Source: Haloplanus sp. HW8-1
Lineage (GTDB): Archaea; Halobacteriota; Halobacteria; Halobacteriales; Haloferacaceae
Reading direction: 5' to 3'
DNA length: 64,000 nucleotides
Assembly (NCBI RefSeq): GCF_023703795.1
Contig: NZ_CP098518.1
Location: 1,798,001-1,862,000 of the forward strand
Below the pieces are notes generated by a model. It was not told the origin of the DNA, searched no databases, and worked only from the letters and a program-made list of their open reading frames with translations. The translations under genes and the position numbers were made by a program. Shown piece by piece: positions 48,852-58,471 of the stretch. How positions within the stretch are numbered: the first letter of the stretch is position 1; each line of letters opens with the position of its first letter.

Positions 48852-50546
48852 ATGGACACGACACGAATTTTCGTCGTCGTCTGTGTGATCGTCGCGACGC
48901 TCGGCCCGCCGGGAGTCGGTGCCGCGGCCGCACAGTCCGGGGACTGTGCGTTCCCGATCACGCGGACGGACGCGACGGGGGCCGACGTGACGATCCCCGC
49001 GGACCCGGAGACGGTGGTGACGCTCAACCCCAGCGCAGCACAGACGATGTACGAGATCGACGCGTGGGACGAGGTGGTCGGCGTCTCCTCGTACGCCTCC
49101 TACCTCCCCGGCGCCGACGGAAAGACGACGGTCGGCACGGGGAACAGCGACGCGACGATCGAACGGACCATCGCGCTCGATCCCGACCTCGTCCTCGCGC
49201 CGAACACGATCTACGACTCGACGGTGGCGGATCTGCGCGCGGCCGGGCTGACGGTGTACAAGTTCGAGGAGGCCGAGGACCTCGACGACATCGTCGAGAA
49301 GACGCGGCTGACGGGCGACCTCGTGGGCGCCTGTGAGAGCGCGGACGCCACCGCGGACCAACTCGACCGGCGCCTCGACGTCGTCCGCGGTGCGGTCGAC
49401 GACGTGGAGCGCCCGACGGTGTTTTACACCTTCTTCGGGTTCACGGCCGGCGAGGACACCTTCATCCACGAGGTCATCGAGACGGCGGGCGGTGACAACA
49501 TCGCGGCCACGCCCGACGGCGCGAACGACACCGGCCGCACGTCGGGATACTTCGCCGTCAGTTCGGAAGTCGTCGTCGACACCGATCCCACGTGGTTCGT
49601 CCTCAACAGCGACCAGTACGACACCGCCACCGTCCCGTCCGGTCCGGGCGGCGTCTACGAGGACACCACGGCCTACGAGGAGGACAACGCCGTCGTCCTC
49701 GACGCCAACGAGATCAGTCAGCCCGGACCGCGAATCGTCGACGCGATCCTCGACCTCGTTCGGGTCCTCCATCCCGAGGCCTACGAGGAGGAGATCGAGG
49801 GGCGGATCGACAGGGACGGTCTCTCGACCGAGCGCGGGACGACCGTCAGCCGCGTCGCCGACGGGAGCGTCAACCTGGCGGCGTCGAACGTCGGCCGCGT
49901 GGACCGGGTGCAGTTCGACCTGCCCGCACGCGAGAACGCGACTGCCGACGTGCGACGGGTCGACGTCGCGCTCGCGACGGTGAACCCGACGTTCGACCTC
50001 CGTCTGCGCTACGGCGGCAACCACTCGGCGCCGTCCGGGACGCGATCCCTCGAAACCATCGGGCTCTCCGGCAACGGCATCCTCGCCGACGACGTCGACC
50101 ACCTGACGTTCCGGATCGCGGTGAACCGGAGCCGCCTCGACGGGGCCGACCCCGAGACGGTCACGCTCTACCGATCGAACGGCACCGGCTGGGTACCGCT
50201 GCGGACGACGCGGGTGAACGCGACCGCCGACGGGACGACCAACGCCACCGACGCCGCGAACGACACCCTCGTCTACGAGACGCGGACCACCGACCTGTCG
50301 ACGCTGCTGGTGGCCGTCGAGGAGCCGCGACCGCCGGCCGAATCCGCGGCGAACGCGACGGGGACCGCGACTGCGACGGCCACCGCGTCCGCGACGGCGG
50401 CACCGACCGTGACGAGCACCGCCACGCCCGCCGCCTCGACGGCGCGACCCACGGGAACGGCGGGGAGCGCGCCCGGATTCGGGCCGCTGATCGCGGTCCT
50501 GGCCGTCCTGCTCGCCGCCACGGCGAGCGCACGGGGGCGACGATGA
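48852..50546 (+). CDS. PGF-CTERM-anchored ABC substrate-binding protein (BtuF/periplasmic-binding type)
   Basis: 564 residues. The signal peptide (residues 1-28) ends GAAAAQ. Residues about 35-330 are a class III periplasmic-binding fold for cobalamin, haem or iron chelates: VVTLNPSAAQTMYEIDAWDE, VGVSSYASYLPGADGKTTVG and DPDLVLAPNTIYDSTVADLR. A second beta-rich domain (about 340-490), a Thr/Ala stalk and PGFGPLIAVLAVLLAAT, a PGF-CTERM anchor, follow. No permease or ATPase gene lies next to it; instead an S-layer-like gene overlaps its end. The ligand is unknown. Confidence 0.85.
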   Translation: MDTTRIFVVVCVIVATLGPPGVGAAAAQSGDCAFPITRTDATGADVTIPADPETVVTLNPSAAQTMYEIDAWDEVVGVSSYASYLPGADGKTTVGTGNSDATIERTIALDPDLVLAPNTIYDSTVADLRAAGLTVYKFEEAEDLDDIVEKTRLTGDLVGACESADATADQLDRRLDVVRGAVDDVERPTVFYTFFGFTAGEDTFIHEVIETAGGDNIAATPDGANDTGRTSGYFAVSSEVVVDTDPTWFVLNSDQYDTATVPSGPGGVYEDTTAYEEDNAVVLDANEISQPGPRIVDAILDLVRVLHPEAYEEEIEGRIDRDGLSTERGTTVSRVADGSVNLAASNVGRVDRVQFDLPARENATADVRRVDVALATVNPTFDLRLRYGGNHSAPSGTRSLETIGLSGNGILADDVDHLTFRIAVNRSRLDGADPETVTLYRSNGTGWVPLRTTRVNATADGTTNATDAANDTLVYETRTTDLSTLLVAVEEPRPPAESAANATGTATATATASATAAPTVTSTATPAASTARPTGTAGSAPGFGPLIAVLAVLLAATASARGRR

Positions 50547-53239
50547 CCGACCGTCCCGCGACTCGCACCGGCCGCCGGGGCACGCTCGCCGCGGTCCTGT
50601 TCGCCCTCCTCGTCACGCTCGCGACAGCCCCCGCGAGCGGTGCGGCCGTCGGCCTCGGCGAGACGGACGTCTCGCCGACCGACGTCTCGACCGGCGCGAC
50701 GACGACGCTCGACCTCTCGGTGAACGCGACCGGCGTGAACACCACCGACGGGACGAGCGGTGCGAACGTCACCGTAGCCGCGCCGACGGCGCTCGACCTC
50801 TCGGCCGCGACGGTGTCGGCGCGGGCCGTGACACCGAACGCGACGGGCGTGAGCGCGTCGGTCGACGCCGCGTCGAACGCGGTTGTCGTCTCGTGGGACG
50901 ACGACGGCGGCGTCGGCACTGAGACGGTGGCTGTGACGGCGACGGTCTCCGACGTCGCCGTCGATCGCACTGGCGATCACGACCTGACGGCGACGGTCGA
51001 CGCCGATGGCGACAGTGTCACGGACGCCCAGGGTGCGGTCGGAACCGTCACCGCCACGGCGACGGCGGCCGACCGGAGCGTCACGGCGACCGGGACCGTC
51101 CTCTATCTCGGCGAGGAGGGAGTCGACCTGACGGGCCTCGACGGCGCCGCGGCGGCCGGGGAGTCCGACCGGTTCTACGGCGTCGGCGGCGAGGCCGACG
51201 GGAAGGTTGCGCTCGCCGACGACGCGGCCGCAGTGGACGTCACCGTCGGCGAGGGGTTCACCCAGGGGGTGTACGCTTTCGAGTCGGAGGGATCGACCGT
51301 CTTCGCTGTCGAACGCCCGAACGTGACGGACGTCGACCTCTATCCGGGAGAGACGGCCTCGGGGACCGAAGTCGCCGGCTCCTCCGTTCCGGCGACCGTC
51401 GAGACGGTCACCGTCGCCCCGCAGTTCGACTTCGAGGCGGCCGACAACGCGACGGTGACCGTCGAGAACGGCGACGGTCTCGACGTCACCGACGAACTCA
51501 CCACGGACGCGACGGTGGCGACCGACGGCGAGACCGTCCAGCTCGACGTGTCCGACCTCTCGGTCGACACCTACACCGTCCGGGTCGAGGGCGCCGACGA
51601 CCTCGATCACGTGAACGCGACGACGACGGTGCGGATCCGTACGGAGGCACGGACGGTCTCGCTGAGTCGGACGCGCGTCGTCCGCGGCGAGTCGACGGTG
51701 GCCACGGTCAGCGGTCGCCCGGGCGCGGTCCGGTACGTCCGCCTCCCGGCCGACGCGCTCGCCGACGGCCAGTCGGCGACCGTTCCCACCGCGAAGGCCG
51801 TCTTCGGGGCCGCCGAAGGACTCGTTTTCGTCGGCGCCAACGCCGCGACCGACTCCGTCTACGCGGTCCTCGGCCTCGACGACGACGGCTTCGCGCGGGT
51901 CGAACTCCGGACGGATCGACTGGCCGAGGGGACCCACGACGTGGTCGTGGCGCGAAACGACACCGCGGCCGAGGAGGCGACCGTCCCCCTCACGGTCACG
52001 GATCGCGACGTTTCCGTGACGCCCGCGCGGACGACACTCACTGTCGGCGAGACGGTCGAGGTCTCGGGGACCGCCCGCGGCGCCGACGACGTGAAACTGT
52101 ACGCGGGGGTCGGCGGCGAGTACGCGCCGCTGTACGCCGATACCGACACCGACGGCCTCGCGGAGACGCGGGTCGACGACGACGGCTCGTGGGCGGTCGA
52201 CCTCGACACGCGCTCGGTGCTGACCGTCCCCGGCCGGTACACGGTCGTGGCCGTCGCCGACCCCGGATCGGCTGCCCTGGGGTCGAGCGACCGGATCGAC
52301 GAGTCGACACTCAGGGCGTTCGACGACACGGCGACGACCCCCGTCGTGACGACCGACCCCTCGCCGACGGCGACCGTCTCACAGCCCCGGATCGCCACGG
52401 GCGTCGGCGACGAGGTGCGCGTGACCGGTCGTGCGCCCGGTCCGGCAGACGAGATCCGTGCGTACGTCGTCTCGCCACGCGGGGCCGTCGACGCCCGTGA
52501 CGTGAGCGTGGACGACGACGACGCCTTCGACGTCGAGTACGCCGCCTTCGACGCCCCCGGCACCTACCGGATCCTCGTCGTGACGCCCGGCCGCGACGGC
52601 GCCTTCGGGTTCGCCGACGGCGGGTCGGCGGCGGCCATCCGGACCCGCCTCACCGACGCGAAGACGGCCGCCGAGACGGTGACCATCCTCCGTGACGCGT
52701 ACGGAGGCGCCGGCGTGGACGACCGCATCGTCGGCCTGAACGTCACCGCGACTGCACCCCGGGTGGCCGTCGAGACGGTCTCCCGGGCGGGCGACGACCT
52801 CGTCGTCACGGGCACCTCGAACCGCGAGAACGGCACGCTCGTCCTGCTTGATCTCCGGGACGGGACCCGACCGGTCGCCGCCGCGGACGCCGAGGTGAAC
52901 GCCTCGGGGCGATGGCGGACGACCGTCGACGTCTCGGGGGTCGACCCTGGCCGGTACGCCCTCCGGGCCGAGACGGGCGACGCCCTCGACGACCGAACGG
53001 TGCGGATCGGCGACGCGCCGACGCCGGCGACGGCGACCCGAACCCCCCGGCCGACCGAGACGTCGACTGCGACGCCGACGCCGCCGACGCCCGAATCGAC
53101 CGCTGGCGTCGCGGCCGAGACGGGCGAGACGGTCACTGGGGCGACCCGAACCGCGGCCACCGGAGTCGGATTCGGCGCCGTGTCAGCTCTCCTGGCGCTG
53201 CTCTCGGCACTCCTGATCGCGGTCGGACGGCGGCCGTAG
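50543..53239 (+). CDS. S-layer-like (BGTF-type) cell-surface protein
   Basis: 898 residues from the ATG overlapping the previous stop (ATGA). The signal peptide ends near residue 33 (ASGAA). Domains are acidic, Thr/Val-rich Ig-like repeats. Residues about 185-400 parallel the S-layer protein at 24810: LYLGEEGVDLTGLDG, VTVENGDGLDVTDEL, DLSVDTYTVRVEGADDLDHV, SRTRVVRGES. A Thr/Pro stalk is followed by GVGFGAVSALLALLSALL and a basic tail, a variant of the PGF-CTERM signal. Joint transcription with the binding protein suggests a shared surface complex, perhaps for metal-chelate uptake. Confidence 0.8.
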   Translation: MTDRPATRTGRRGTLAAVLFALLVTLATAPASGAAVGLGETDVSPTDVSTGATTTLDLSVNATGVNTTDGTSGANVTVAAPTALDLSAATVSARAVTPNATGVSASVDAASNAVVVSWDDDGGVGTETVAVTATVSDVAVDRTGDHDLTATVDADGDSVTDAQGAVGTVTATATAADRSVTATGTVLYLGEEGVDLTGLDGAAAAGESDRFYGVGGEADGKVALADDAAAVDVTVGEGFTQGVYAFESEGSTVFAVERPNVTDVDLYPGETASGTEVAGSSVPATVETVTVAPQFDFEAADNATVTVENGDGLDVTDELTTDATVATDGETVQLDVSDLSVDTYTVRVEGADDLDHVNATTTVRIRTEARTVSLSRTRVVRGESTVATVSGRPGAVRYVRLPADALADGQSATVPTAKAVFGAAEGLVFVGANAATDSVYAVLGLDDDGFARVELRTDRLAEGTHDVVVARNDTAAEEATVPLTVTDRDVSVTPARTTLTVGETVEVSGTARGADDVKLYAGVGGEYAPLYADTDTDGLAETRVDDDGSWAVDLDTRSVLTVPGRYTVVAVADPGSAALGSSDRIDESTLRAFDDTATTPVVTTDPSPTATVSQPRIATGVGDEVRVTGRAPGPADEIRAYVVSPRGAVDARDVSVDDDDAFDVEYAAFDAPGTYRILVVTPGRDGAFGFADGGSAAAIRTRLTDAKTAAETVTILRDAYGGAGVDDRIVGLNVTATAPRVAVETVSRAGDDLVVTGTSNRENGTLVLLDLRDGTRPVAAADAEVNASGRWRTTVDVSGVDPGRYALRAETGDALDDRTVRIGDAPTPATATRTPRPTETSTATPTPPTPESTAGVAAETGETVTGATRTAATGVGFGAVSALLALLSALLIAVGRRP

Positions 53240-53348
53240 TCCCGGCGACTCTCCGTCGCAGTCAAAACCCCCGGGCCCCAAGCACCGGTGTGATGTTCGC
53301 CGAACCCCGTTCCGGCCGGCCGTCGACCGGTCGGCCCCCGCGTCCCGC

Positions 53349-54740
53349 ATGAACGTCCGCATCCGAGGCATCTACACGACGGCGCTGACGCGCCGCTTTC
53401 TGGACGCCGACCACGCCGTCGTCGGCGCCTCCGATCCCATCCGTGACCGGTTCGACGCCGACTTCGGGTCGGCACCGCACGACGCCGCGGTCGAGACGAC
53501 ACGCGACCGGCAGGGCGTCGGCGTGACCGGCGCCCCCGAGGCGGTGGCGACGGCGGTCGAAACTCTCCGTCCGGCCCGCGATACGTTCGCGTGGGCGTCG
53601 CCCGCCCCGCGGGACGCCGTCTTCGACGCCCGCGTGACGGAGACGCTGGGGAGCGGCGCGGTGTGTGACCTCGGCGACGCCGAGGGTTTTCTCCCCTTCG
53701 GCAACGCGGCCGACCACGTCGCCGTGGGCGACACCCGCCGCGTCCGCGTCGCCGAGTCGTCGGCGCCGTGGATCGACCGCCGGCCCGTCCTCGACACCGA
53801 CGTGCGGGTACGGTCGGGACCGGCAACGCTCGTCCACGGCGAGTCGGGCGTGACCGTCGACGCACGGGACGACGCTGCGGGCCGCGAACTCGCCGGTATG
53901 ACGGACCTCCTCGGCATCGATCCGCCGGCCGAGTGGGGGCTCCGCTGGGACGACGCGGCGACCGACGCCGACATGGCGGCGCTGGAGGCGGCACTCTCCC
54001 GCGCCGTCGAGCGCGCCGAGGCGATACCCCTCGACGAGTCGGTCGAGCCGGTTCGACGCCTGGCGGCCCCCGCGGCGACGACGTGGGTGTGGTTCGGCCG
54101 CGAGGCCCGGTTCGCCCTCGACGCGGACCGGCGGGCGGTGACGGCGACGATGGACGGCCACCACCGCATCAAGGCGGCCTCCGCCGACGCGAGTCGAGCG
54201 GTCGACTTCGTGGAGGCGCTGTCGGTCGACGACGGCGACGGCGACTTCCCGTTCGCGGCCGTCACCGACACCTTCGGCCCCGTCGCCGGCAACGCCGTCC
54301 GCCTCGAACACGGCAAACCCGACGGCCGGCTGATCGTCCTCGGTCGGGCAGACGTGGTCGATCGGGACCCCGACGGCACGCTCACGCTCCGCCGCGAGAT
54401 GACCGCCGGCGGCAGCTACGACGCCCTCGGCGTCGCCCGCGAGGCCGGCGACGTCGCGACCACGAAGGTCCGCGAGGGCCGGTGGTGGTATCCGACCGTC
54501 TACCGCGACGCCGACGGCGAGCGGAAGGGCACCTACGTCAACGTCTGCACCCCCGTCGAGTGTTTTCCCGACGCCGTCCGGTACGTCGACCTCCACGTCG
54601 ACGTGGTGAAAGGCCCCGACGGCGAGGTCCGCCGGGTCGACGACGACGAACTCGACGCGGCCGTCGGGGCGGGACAGGTCACCGAGGCGCTCGCCGAGAA
54701 GGCGCGGTCGGTCGCGTCGAGTCTGGAGAGCGCTATCTAG
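53349..54740 (+). CDS. fau1: FAU-1 family RNA-binding protein / RNase E-G-like
   Basis: 463 residues. The N-terminal part resembles RNase E/G S1-like and core regions (RIRGIYTTALTRRFLDADHA, VFDARVTETLGSGAVCDLGD). The C-terminal DUF402 domain has EHGKPDGRLIVLGRADVVDR, EGRWWYPTVYRDADGERKGT and YVNVCTPVECFPDAVRYVDL. The Pyrococcus member binds AU-rich RNA and has been linked to 5S rRNA processing. The stop overlaps the convergent ROK gene by 8 bases. Confidence 0.88.
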   Translation: MNVRIRGIYTTALTRRFLDADHAVVGASDPIRDRFDADFGSAPHDAAVETTRDRQGVGVTGAPEAVATAVETLRPARDTFAWASPAPRDAVFDARVTETLGSGAVCDLGDAEGFLPFGNAADHVAVGDTRRVRVAESSAPWIDRRPVLDTDVRVRSGPATLVHGESGVTVDARDDAAGRELAGMTDLLGIDPPAEWGLRWDDAATDADMAALEAALSRAVERAEAIPLDESVEPVRRLAAPAATTWVWFGREARFALDADRRAVTATMDGHHRIKAASADASRAVDFVEALSVDDGDGDFPFAAVTDTFGPVAGNAVRLEHGKPDGRLIVLGRADVVDRDPDGTLTLRREMTAGGSYDALGVAREAGDVATTKVREGRWWYPTVYRDADGERKGTYVNVCTPVECFPDAVRYVDLHVDVVKGPDGEVRRVDDDELDAAVGAGQVTEALAEKARSVASSLESAI

Positions 54741-55683
54741 CTCCGCCGGTGATCGCGCTCGCGAGCGCCCCCTTGACGACCGCCGCGTCACCGAACGCCG
54801 TGAGACGGATCGTCGGCACGGTCGTCGCCACGAGGTCGGGCAGTCGCTCGCGCACCGGGTCCAGGACGTGGTCGGGGTGGTTGCGCGCCACGCCACCACC
54901 CACGACCACGGTTCGGGGCGCGTAGGTGTGGACCAGCGCCGCGACGCCGACGGCGTTCCAGCGGCCGATCCGCTCGACGACGCGCGACGCGAACGCATCC
55001 TCGCCCGCCGCCCCGAACACGTCCGCGGCGTCGAGGTCGGGATCGTCGAGGGGGAGCGACGTCGCGGCTCCCGCGTGGAGATCACGGGCGTATCCCGGCA
55101 CGTTCGCTCCCGAGCAGTACGCTTCCCAGTGGCCCGTGCCGCCACAGCCACAGGGCCGTCCCGTTTCGGGATCGGGGTCGACGGTGAGATGCCCCATCTC
55201 GGCGGCGTTGCCGTCCCACCCCGAGAGGACGTGCCCGTCGACGACGGCGCCGGCACCGATACCGGTCGAGACGGTCAGATACACCAGGTTCTCCGGGCCG
55301 TCGCCGAAGAACCGCTCGCCGAGGGCCGCCGCCGCGGCGTCGTTGTGGAGCGTGATACGTCCCGTCGAACACAGGGTTTCGAGCGGGCCGCGGAGGTGGA
55401 TTCGCTCCACGTCGTCGGGCAGGTTGGGCGGTCCGACGACCGCCCCGGCGCTCGGATCGAGGGGACCGATCGTCCCGATGCCGACCGCTACGACTGCCCC
55501 CGGCGAGACGCCGGCGTCCGCACACGCCTCCCGAACCGTCTCGAGGACCGCCTCGGTGACGGCGACGCCGGTCGGTCCCTGCGGCGTGGCGGCGCTGTGT
55601 GATCCCGCGATCCGGCCCGCACGGTCCCCGACGACCGCCCGTACCGTCGTCGCCCCGAGGTCGACGCCGAGATACGTCGCCAT
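54733..55683 (-). CDS. ROK family sugar kinase
   Basis: 316 residues, full length. The N-terminal phosphate-binding motif is YLGVDLGATTVRAVVGDRAG. The ROK zinc-binding motif is GRPCGCGGTGHWEAYCSG near residue 162, preceded by HLTVDPDPETG. The C-terminal part has VVVGGGVARNHPDHVLDPV. Family members are ATP glucokinases, N-acetylglucosamine kinases or repressors; no HTH domain is present, so a kinase is likely. The stress-protein gene lies 4 bases upstream. Confidence 0.88.
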   Translation of the reverse strand: MATYLGVDLGATTVRAVVGDRAGRIAGSHSAATPQGPTGVAVTEAVLETVREACADAGVSPGAVVAVGIGTIGPLDPSAGAVVGPPNLPDDVERIHLRGPLETLCSTGRITLHNDAAAAALGERFFGDGPENLVYLTVSTGIGAGAVVDGHVLSGWDGNAAEMGHLTVDPDPETGRPCGCGGTGHWEAYCSGANVPGYARDLHAGAATSLPLDDPDLDAADVFGAAGEDAFASRVVERIGRWNAVGVAALVHTYAPRTVVVGGGVARNHPDHVLDPVRERLPDLVATTVPTIRLTAFGDAAVVKGALASAITGGAR

Positions 55684-55687
55684 CCCC

Positions 55688-56140
55688 TCACTCGGAGTCG
55701 GTGCCGCTGCCGACGTAGAGCACCGGACAGGGTGCGGAGAGCAGGATCGCCTGGCCGACGCTCCCGAAGACGGCCTTCCCCGTCGGCGACCGATCGCGGC
55801 CCCCGACGACGACCACGTCGGCGTCGACGGCGTCGGCCATCGCGACGACTTCGTCGCCCGGATCGCCGACCCGTCCGCGGACCGACCACGTCACGTCGGC
55901 CTCGTCGAGTACCGCCCCGAAGTCACGGACGGTCGCGTCGCGCCCCGCCACCTCGTCGGTGGTCGGATCGTTGAAGTTGAGCGCCGACTTCACCTCGTCG
56001 TACCCGTCATCGCTGAACACGCGGGCGAGGACGACATCTGCCCCCGTCGGCCCGGCGATGTCGACCGTCTTCTCCGCCAGTCGCTCGACGCGTTCTCGGT
56101 CGTTCGGTCCGATCGCCACCAGCATGGTTTCGATCGTCAT
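55688..56140 (-). CDS. universal stress protein (UspA family)
   Basis: 150 residues from the ATG at 56140 (MTIETMLVAIGPNDRERVER). The alpha/beta UspA fold includes ADVVLARVFSDDGYDEVKSA and the ATP-binding G-2x-G-9x-G(S/T)-type motif seen as VVVGGRDRSPTGKAVFGSVG near residue 119, followed by CPVLYVG. It is probably cytoplasmic and nucleotide-binding. It is co-oriented with the ROK kinase 4 bases downstream. Confidence 0.87.
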   Translation of the reverse strand: MTIETMLVAIGPNDRERVERLAEKTVDIAGPTGADVVLARVFSDDGYDEVKSALNFNDPTTDEVAGRDATVRDFGAVLDEADVTWSVRGRVGDPGDEVVAMADAVDADVVVVGGRDRSPTGKAVFGSVGQAILLSAPCPVLYVGSGTDSE

Positions 56141-56230
56141 GCCCACCCGTTTCGACATCGGCACACAAATCCCTATCCCCGCCACCTGCCCGACCACCAT
56201 CCCTACGTACACCCCGGCCCTTCCACGGGT

Positions 56231-56968
56231 ATGCTCACGACCGACCTCTCCGACCGGGTCGCGCTGGTGACGGGGAGCGCGAAAGGGATCGGCCGCGAAC
56301 TCGCCCTCTCGATGGCGGAGGCGGGGGCGTCGGTGGCGGTCCACTACCACACGAGCGCCGAGGCGGCGCGGGCGACGGCCGCCGTCGCGCGGGAGGCAAG
56401 CGGCGCGGCGACGACCGTTCAGGGCGACGTAACCGATCCCGAGTCGGTCGATGCGATGTTCGAGACGGTCGAAGCCGACCTCGGGACCGTCGACTGCCTC
56501 GTCAACAACGTCGGCGACTTCGCGCCCCGTCACTGGGAGACCATCGACTTCGAGACCTGGAACCGGGTGCTGGAGACGAATCTCAATGGCACCTATCTCT
56601 GTTCGAAGCGGGCGCTGCCCGCGATGCGCGAGGCCGGGTTCGGCCGCATCGTCAATGTCGGATACGCGGGGGCCGATCGGGCGCTGGTCTACCCCAAGAA
56701 CTTCCCCTATCTCGTCGCGAAGACGGGCGTGATCATGTTCACACGAATGCTCGCGAACGACACGACCGAGGACGGCATCACGGTCAACTGCATCTCGCCG
56801 TACGTCGTCGAGAACTCCGACGAGTTCCCCGACGAGGCCCCCCGTGGCCGGTGGGCTTCCTTCGCCGACCTGCGGCAGGTGCTTTTCTTCTTCCTCGATC
56901 CGGACAGTGGATACGTGAGCGGCGAGAACGTAGAGGTAGACGGCGGCTGGATTCCGGAGGCGCTCTAA
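56231..56968 (+). CDS. short-chain dehydrogenase/reductase, catalytic Ser apparently replaced
   Basis: 245 residues from the ATG at 56231. The cofactor motif is ALVTGSAKGIGRELALSMAE, and the NAG-like motif appears as LVNNVGDFAPRHWE. The catalytic Tyr/Lys are in FPYLVAKTGVIMF. The strand that normally carries the catalytic Ser reads RIVNVGYAGADRALVYPKNF, without a Ser at the expected place. The end ENVEVDGGWIPEAL is typical for FabG-like members. Substrate unknown; the missing Ser suggests altered chemistry or a divergent reductase. Confidence 0.82.
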   Translation: MLTTDLSDRVALVTGSAKGIGRELALSMAEAGASVAVHYHTSAEAARATAAVAREASGAATTVQGDVTDPESVDAMFETVEADLGTVDCLVNNVGDFAPRHWETIDFETWNRVLETNLNGTYLCSKRALPAMREAGFGRIVNVGYAGADRALVYPKNFPYLVAKTGVIMFTRMLANDTTEDGITVNCISPYVVENSDEFPDEAPRGRWASFADLRQVLFFFLDPDSGYVSGENVEVDGGWIPEAL

Positions 56969-57357
56969 GCGTTCGGCACGTCGTCGGGGTCGTCCTCGAC
57001 GGAGCGTTTCATCGAGTCGCGCCGGGATTTGGCGTCTCGTCCCGTCACTTCGAGGAGGAAGTCGTTCTTGGCGGTGACGGCGTCTTCGGCGGCGTCGGCG
57101 TGCCCCTCCTCGATCACCTGTGCCGCGGGCTTCTCCTCGAAGTGGACCGCGAGTTTGTCCTTCTTGCCGCTGTACTCCGACGCCCCCGCCACGATGCGCT
57201 CGAACACGGGGTTGTCCGGCTCCCCGACGACGTAGAGGTCGTTGCCCTCGTACTCCTCTGTCCCCGTCACGGGACCGAAGTAACCCTCGATGGTCCCCTT
57301 CAGATCCGGTGCGTTCTCTTCTAAGGTTTCCCCGCGACGCATCTTGTACTCCTTCAT
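56965..57357 (-). CDS. conserved haloarchaeal protein (DUF5611-type)
   Basis: 130 residues, starting MKEYKMRRGETLEENAPDLK. Conserved-looking segments are TIEGYFGPVTGTEEYEGNDL, VVGEPDNPVFERIVAGASEY and NDFLLEVTGRDAKSRRDSMK. No membrane or catalytic motif is visible. I recall it as DUF5611, a small archaeal family of unknown function; the number is from memory. The gene is convergent with the SDR, overlapping by 4 bases. Confidence 0.65.
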   Translation of the reverse strand: MKEYKMRRGETLEENAPDLKGTIEGYFGPVTGTEEYEGNDLYVVGEPDNPVFERIVAGASEYSGKKDKLAVHFEEKPAAQVIEEGHADAAEDAVTAKNDFLLEVTGRDAKSRRDSMKRSVEDDPDDVPNA

Positions 57358-57411
57358 GGGATTCCGTTTGGAAGGCGTCGGTTTACCAGTTTCGTCCTCC
57401 CGATGCCCGGC

Positions 57412-58353
57412 TCACCGCTCGCGTTCGGCGATGTATCCCTTGTGGCAGTCGGGACAGATGTCACCGGCGCGCATCGACGAGCCGCCCGCCGTTCTGGCGT
57501 GTCCGCAGTTCGGACAGAAAAACTCCGTCGCCCCCTCCGTGCGGTCGTCGTTGACGGGTTCGACCTCCTCGGCGGCGACGAACTGCTTGCCGGCCGCCCC
57601 CCCGCCGGCCGCGGCGGTCGCCCCGTTCGTGGCGTCGCCACCGTCCGCCTCTTCGGGCGTCAGTCCACCGCCGAAGGAGACGTCCGACGCCGATCCGTCG
57701 CCCGGGTCCGCGTCGAATCCCTCGTCCTCCCCATCGGGAGTGGGCCACTCCTCTCCGCCGCTGACGACGGTCGCGCCGTCGTCGACGGCGTCCGAGAACC
57801 CCTCGCGATCCTCCGCGTCGGCCGCCGCGGCCGTCTCGGCCGTCTCGCGGTCGTCCGCGTCGGGCCACTCGCCGTGTCCGCGGTCGACGTCCGACCCCCC
57901 GTCGTCGGTGTCGTCGTCGAGGATGACGGCATCGTCCACGTCCTCGTCCTCCTCGTCGGGCACCGGCGTGTCCTCGACGTCGGCCTCGGTAGATTGGGCC
58001 GGCGTCGTTCCTTCCCTGCCTCCGGGCGTGTCGCCGTCGGCCGGGTCGGTCGGTACGTCGTCTTCGTCCTCGGCGGCGTCCGCGTCGGCATCTGCCCCGG
58101 CCGCGCTCCCCGTTCCTCCGCCGAGGTCGGGGGTTACGCTGCCGTCGTCACCGAGTCCCGTCGTCACCGTCTCGTCCGTCGGATTCCGCACCGGACGCAC
58201 TTCCTTGTTCTCGCTGACGATGCGGCGTTCCCCACACCGATCGCAGGTCTCGACGGTCCGGTACGTCACGACCACCTCGTCGCCGCGCTCCTCCCGCTCC
58301 CGCTCCACCTCGCGGTTCGCGTATTCGTGTCCCAGTAGGCACCTGAGTCCCAT
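57412..58353 (-). CDS. zinc-ribbon protein with long acidic linker
   Basis: 313 residues. The N-terminal ribbon has CLLGHEYANREVEREREERG and VETCDRCGERRIV. Residues 55-265 form a highly acidic, low-complexity linker rich in Asp/Thr/Gly. The C-terminal ribbon reads FFCPNCGHARTAG...AGDICPDCHKGYIAE. Ribbons at both ends separated by a disordered linker are a haloarchaeal design; the role may be transcription- or RNA-related but is not shown. Confidence 0.65.
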   Translation of the reverse strand: MGLRCLLGHEYANREVEREREERGDEVVVTYRTVETCDRCGERRIVSENKEVRPVRNPTDETVTTGLGDDGSVTPDLGGGTGSAAGADADADAAEDEDDVPTDPADGDTPGGREGTTPAQSTEADVEDTPVPDEEDEDVDDAVILDDDTDDGGSDVDRGHGEWPDADDRETAETAAAADAEDREGFSDAVDDGATVVSGGEEWPTPDGEDEGFDADPGDGSASDVSFGGGLTPEEADGGDATNGATAAAGGGAAGKQFVAAEEVEPVNDDRTEGATEFFCPNCGHARTAGGSSMRAGDICPDCHKGYIAERER

Positions 58354-58471
58354 TGGCCACGGCTTGCGCGGGGATCACCAAAAGCCTCCGTCAGACGGCC
58401 GTCAGACGCCAGCCGCAGCGACGTGGGGCGGGGCGGTACTGGTAAACCGTCCGCGTTCGTTAGTCCCGGCC

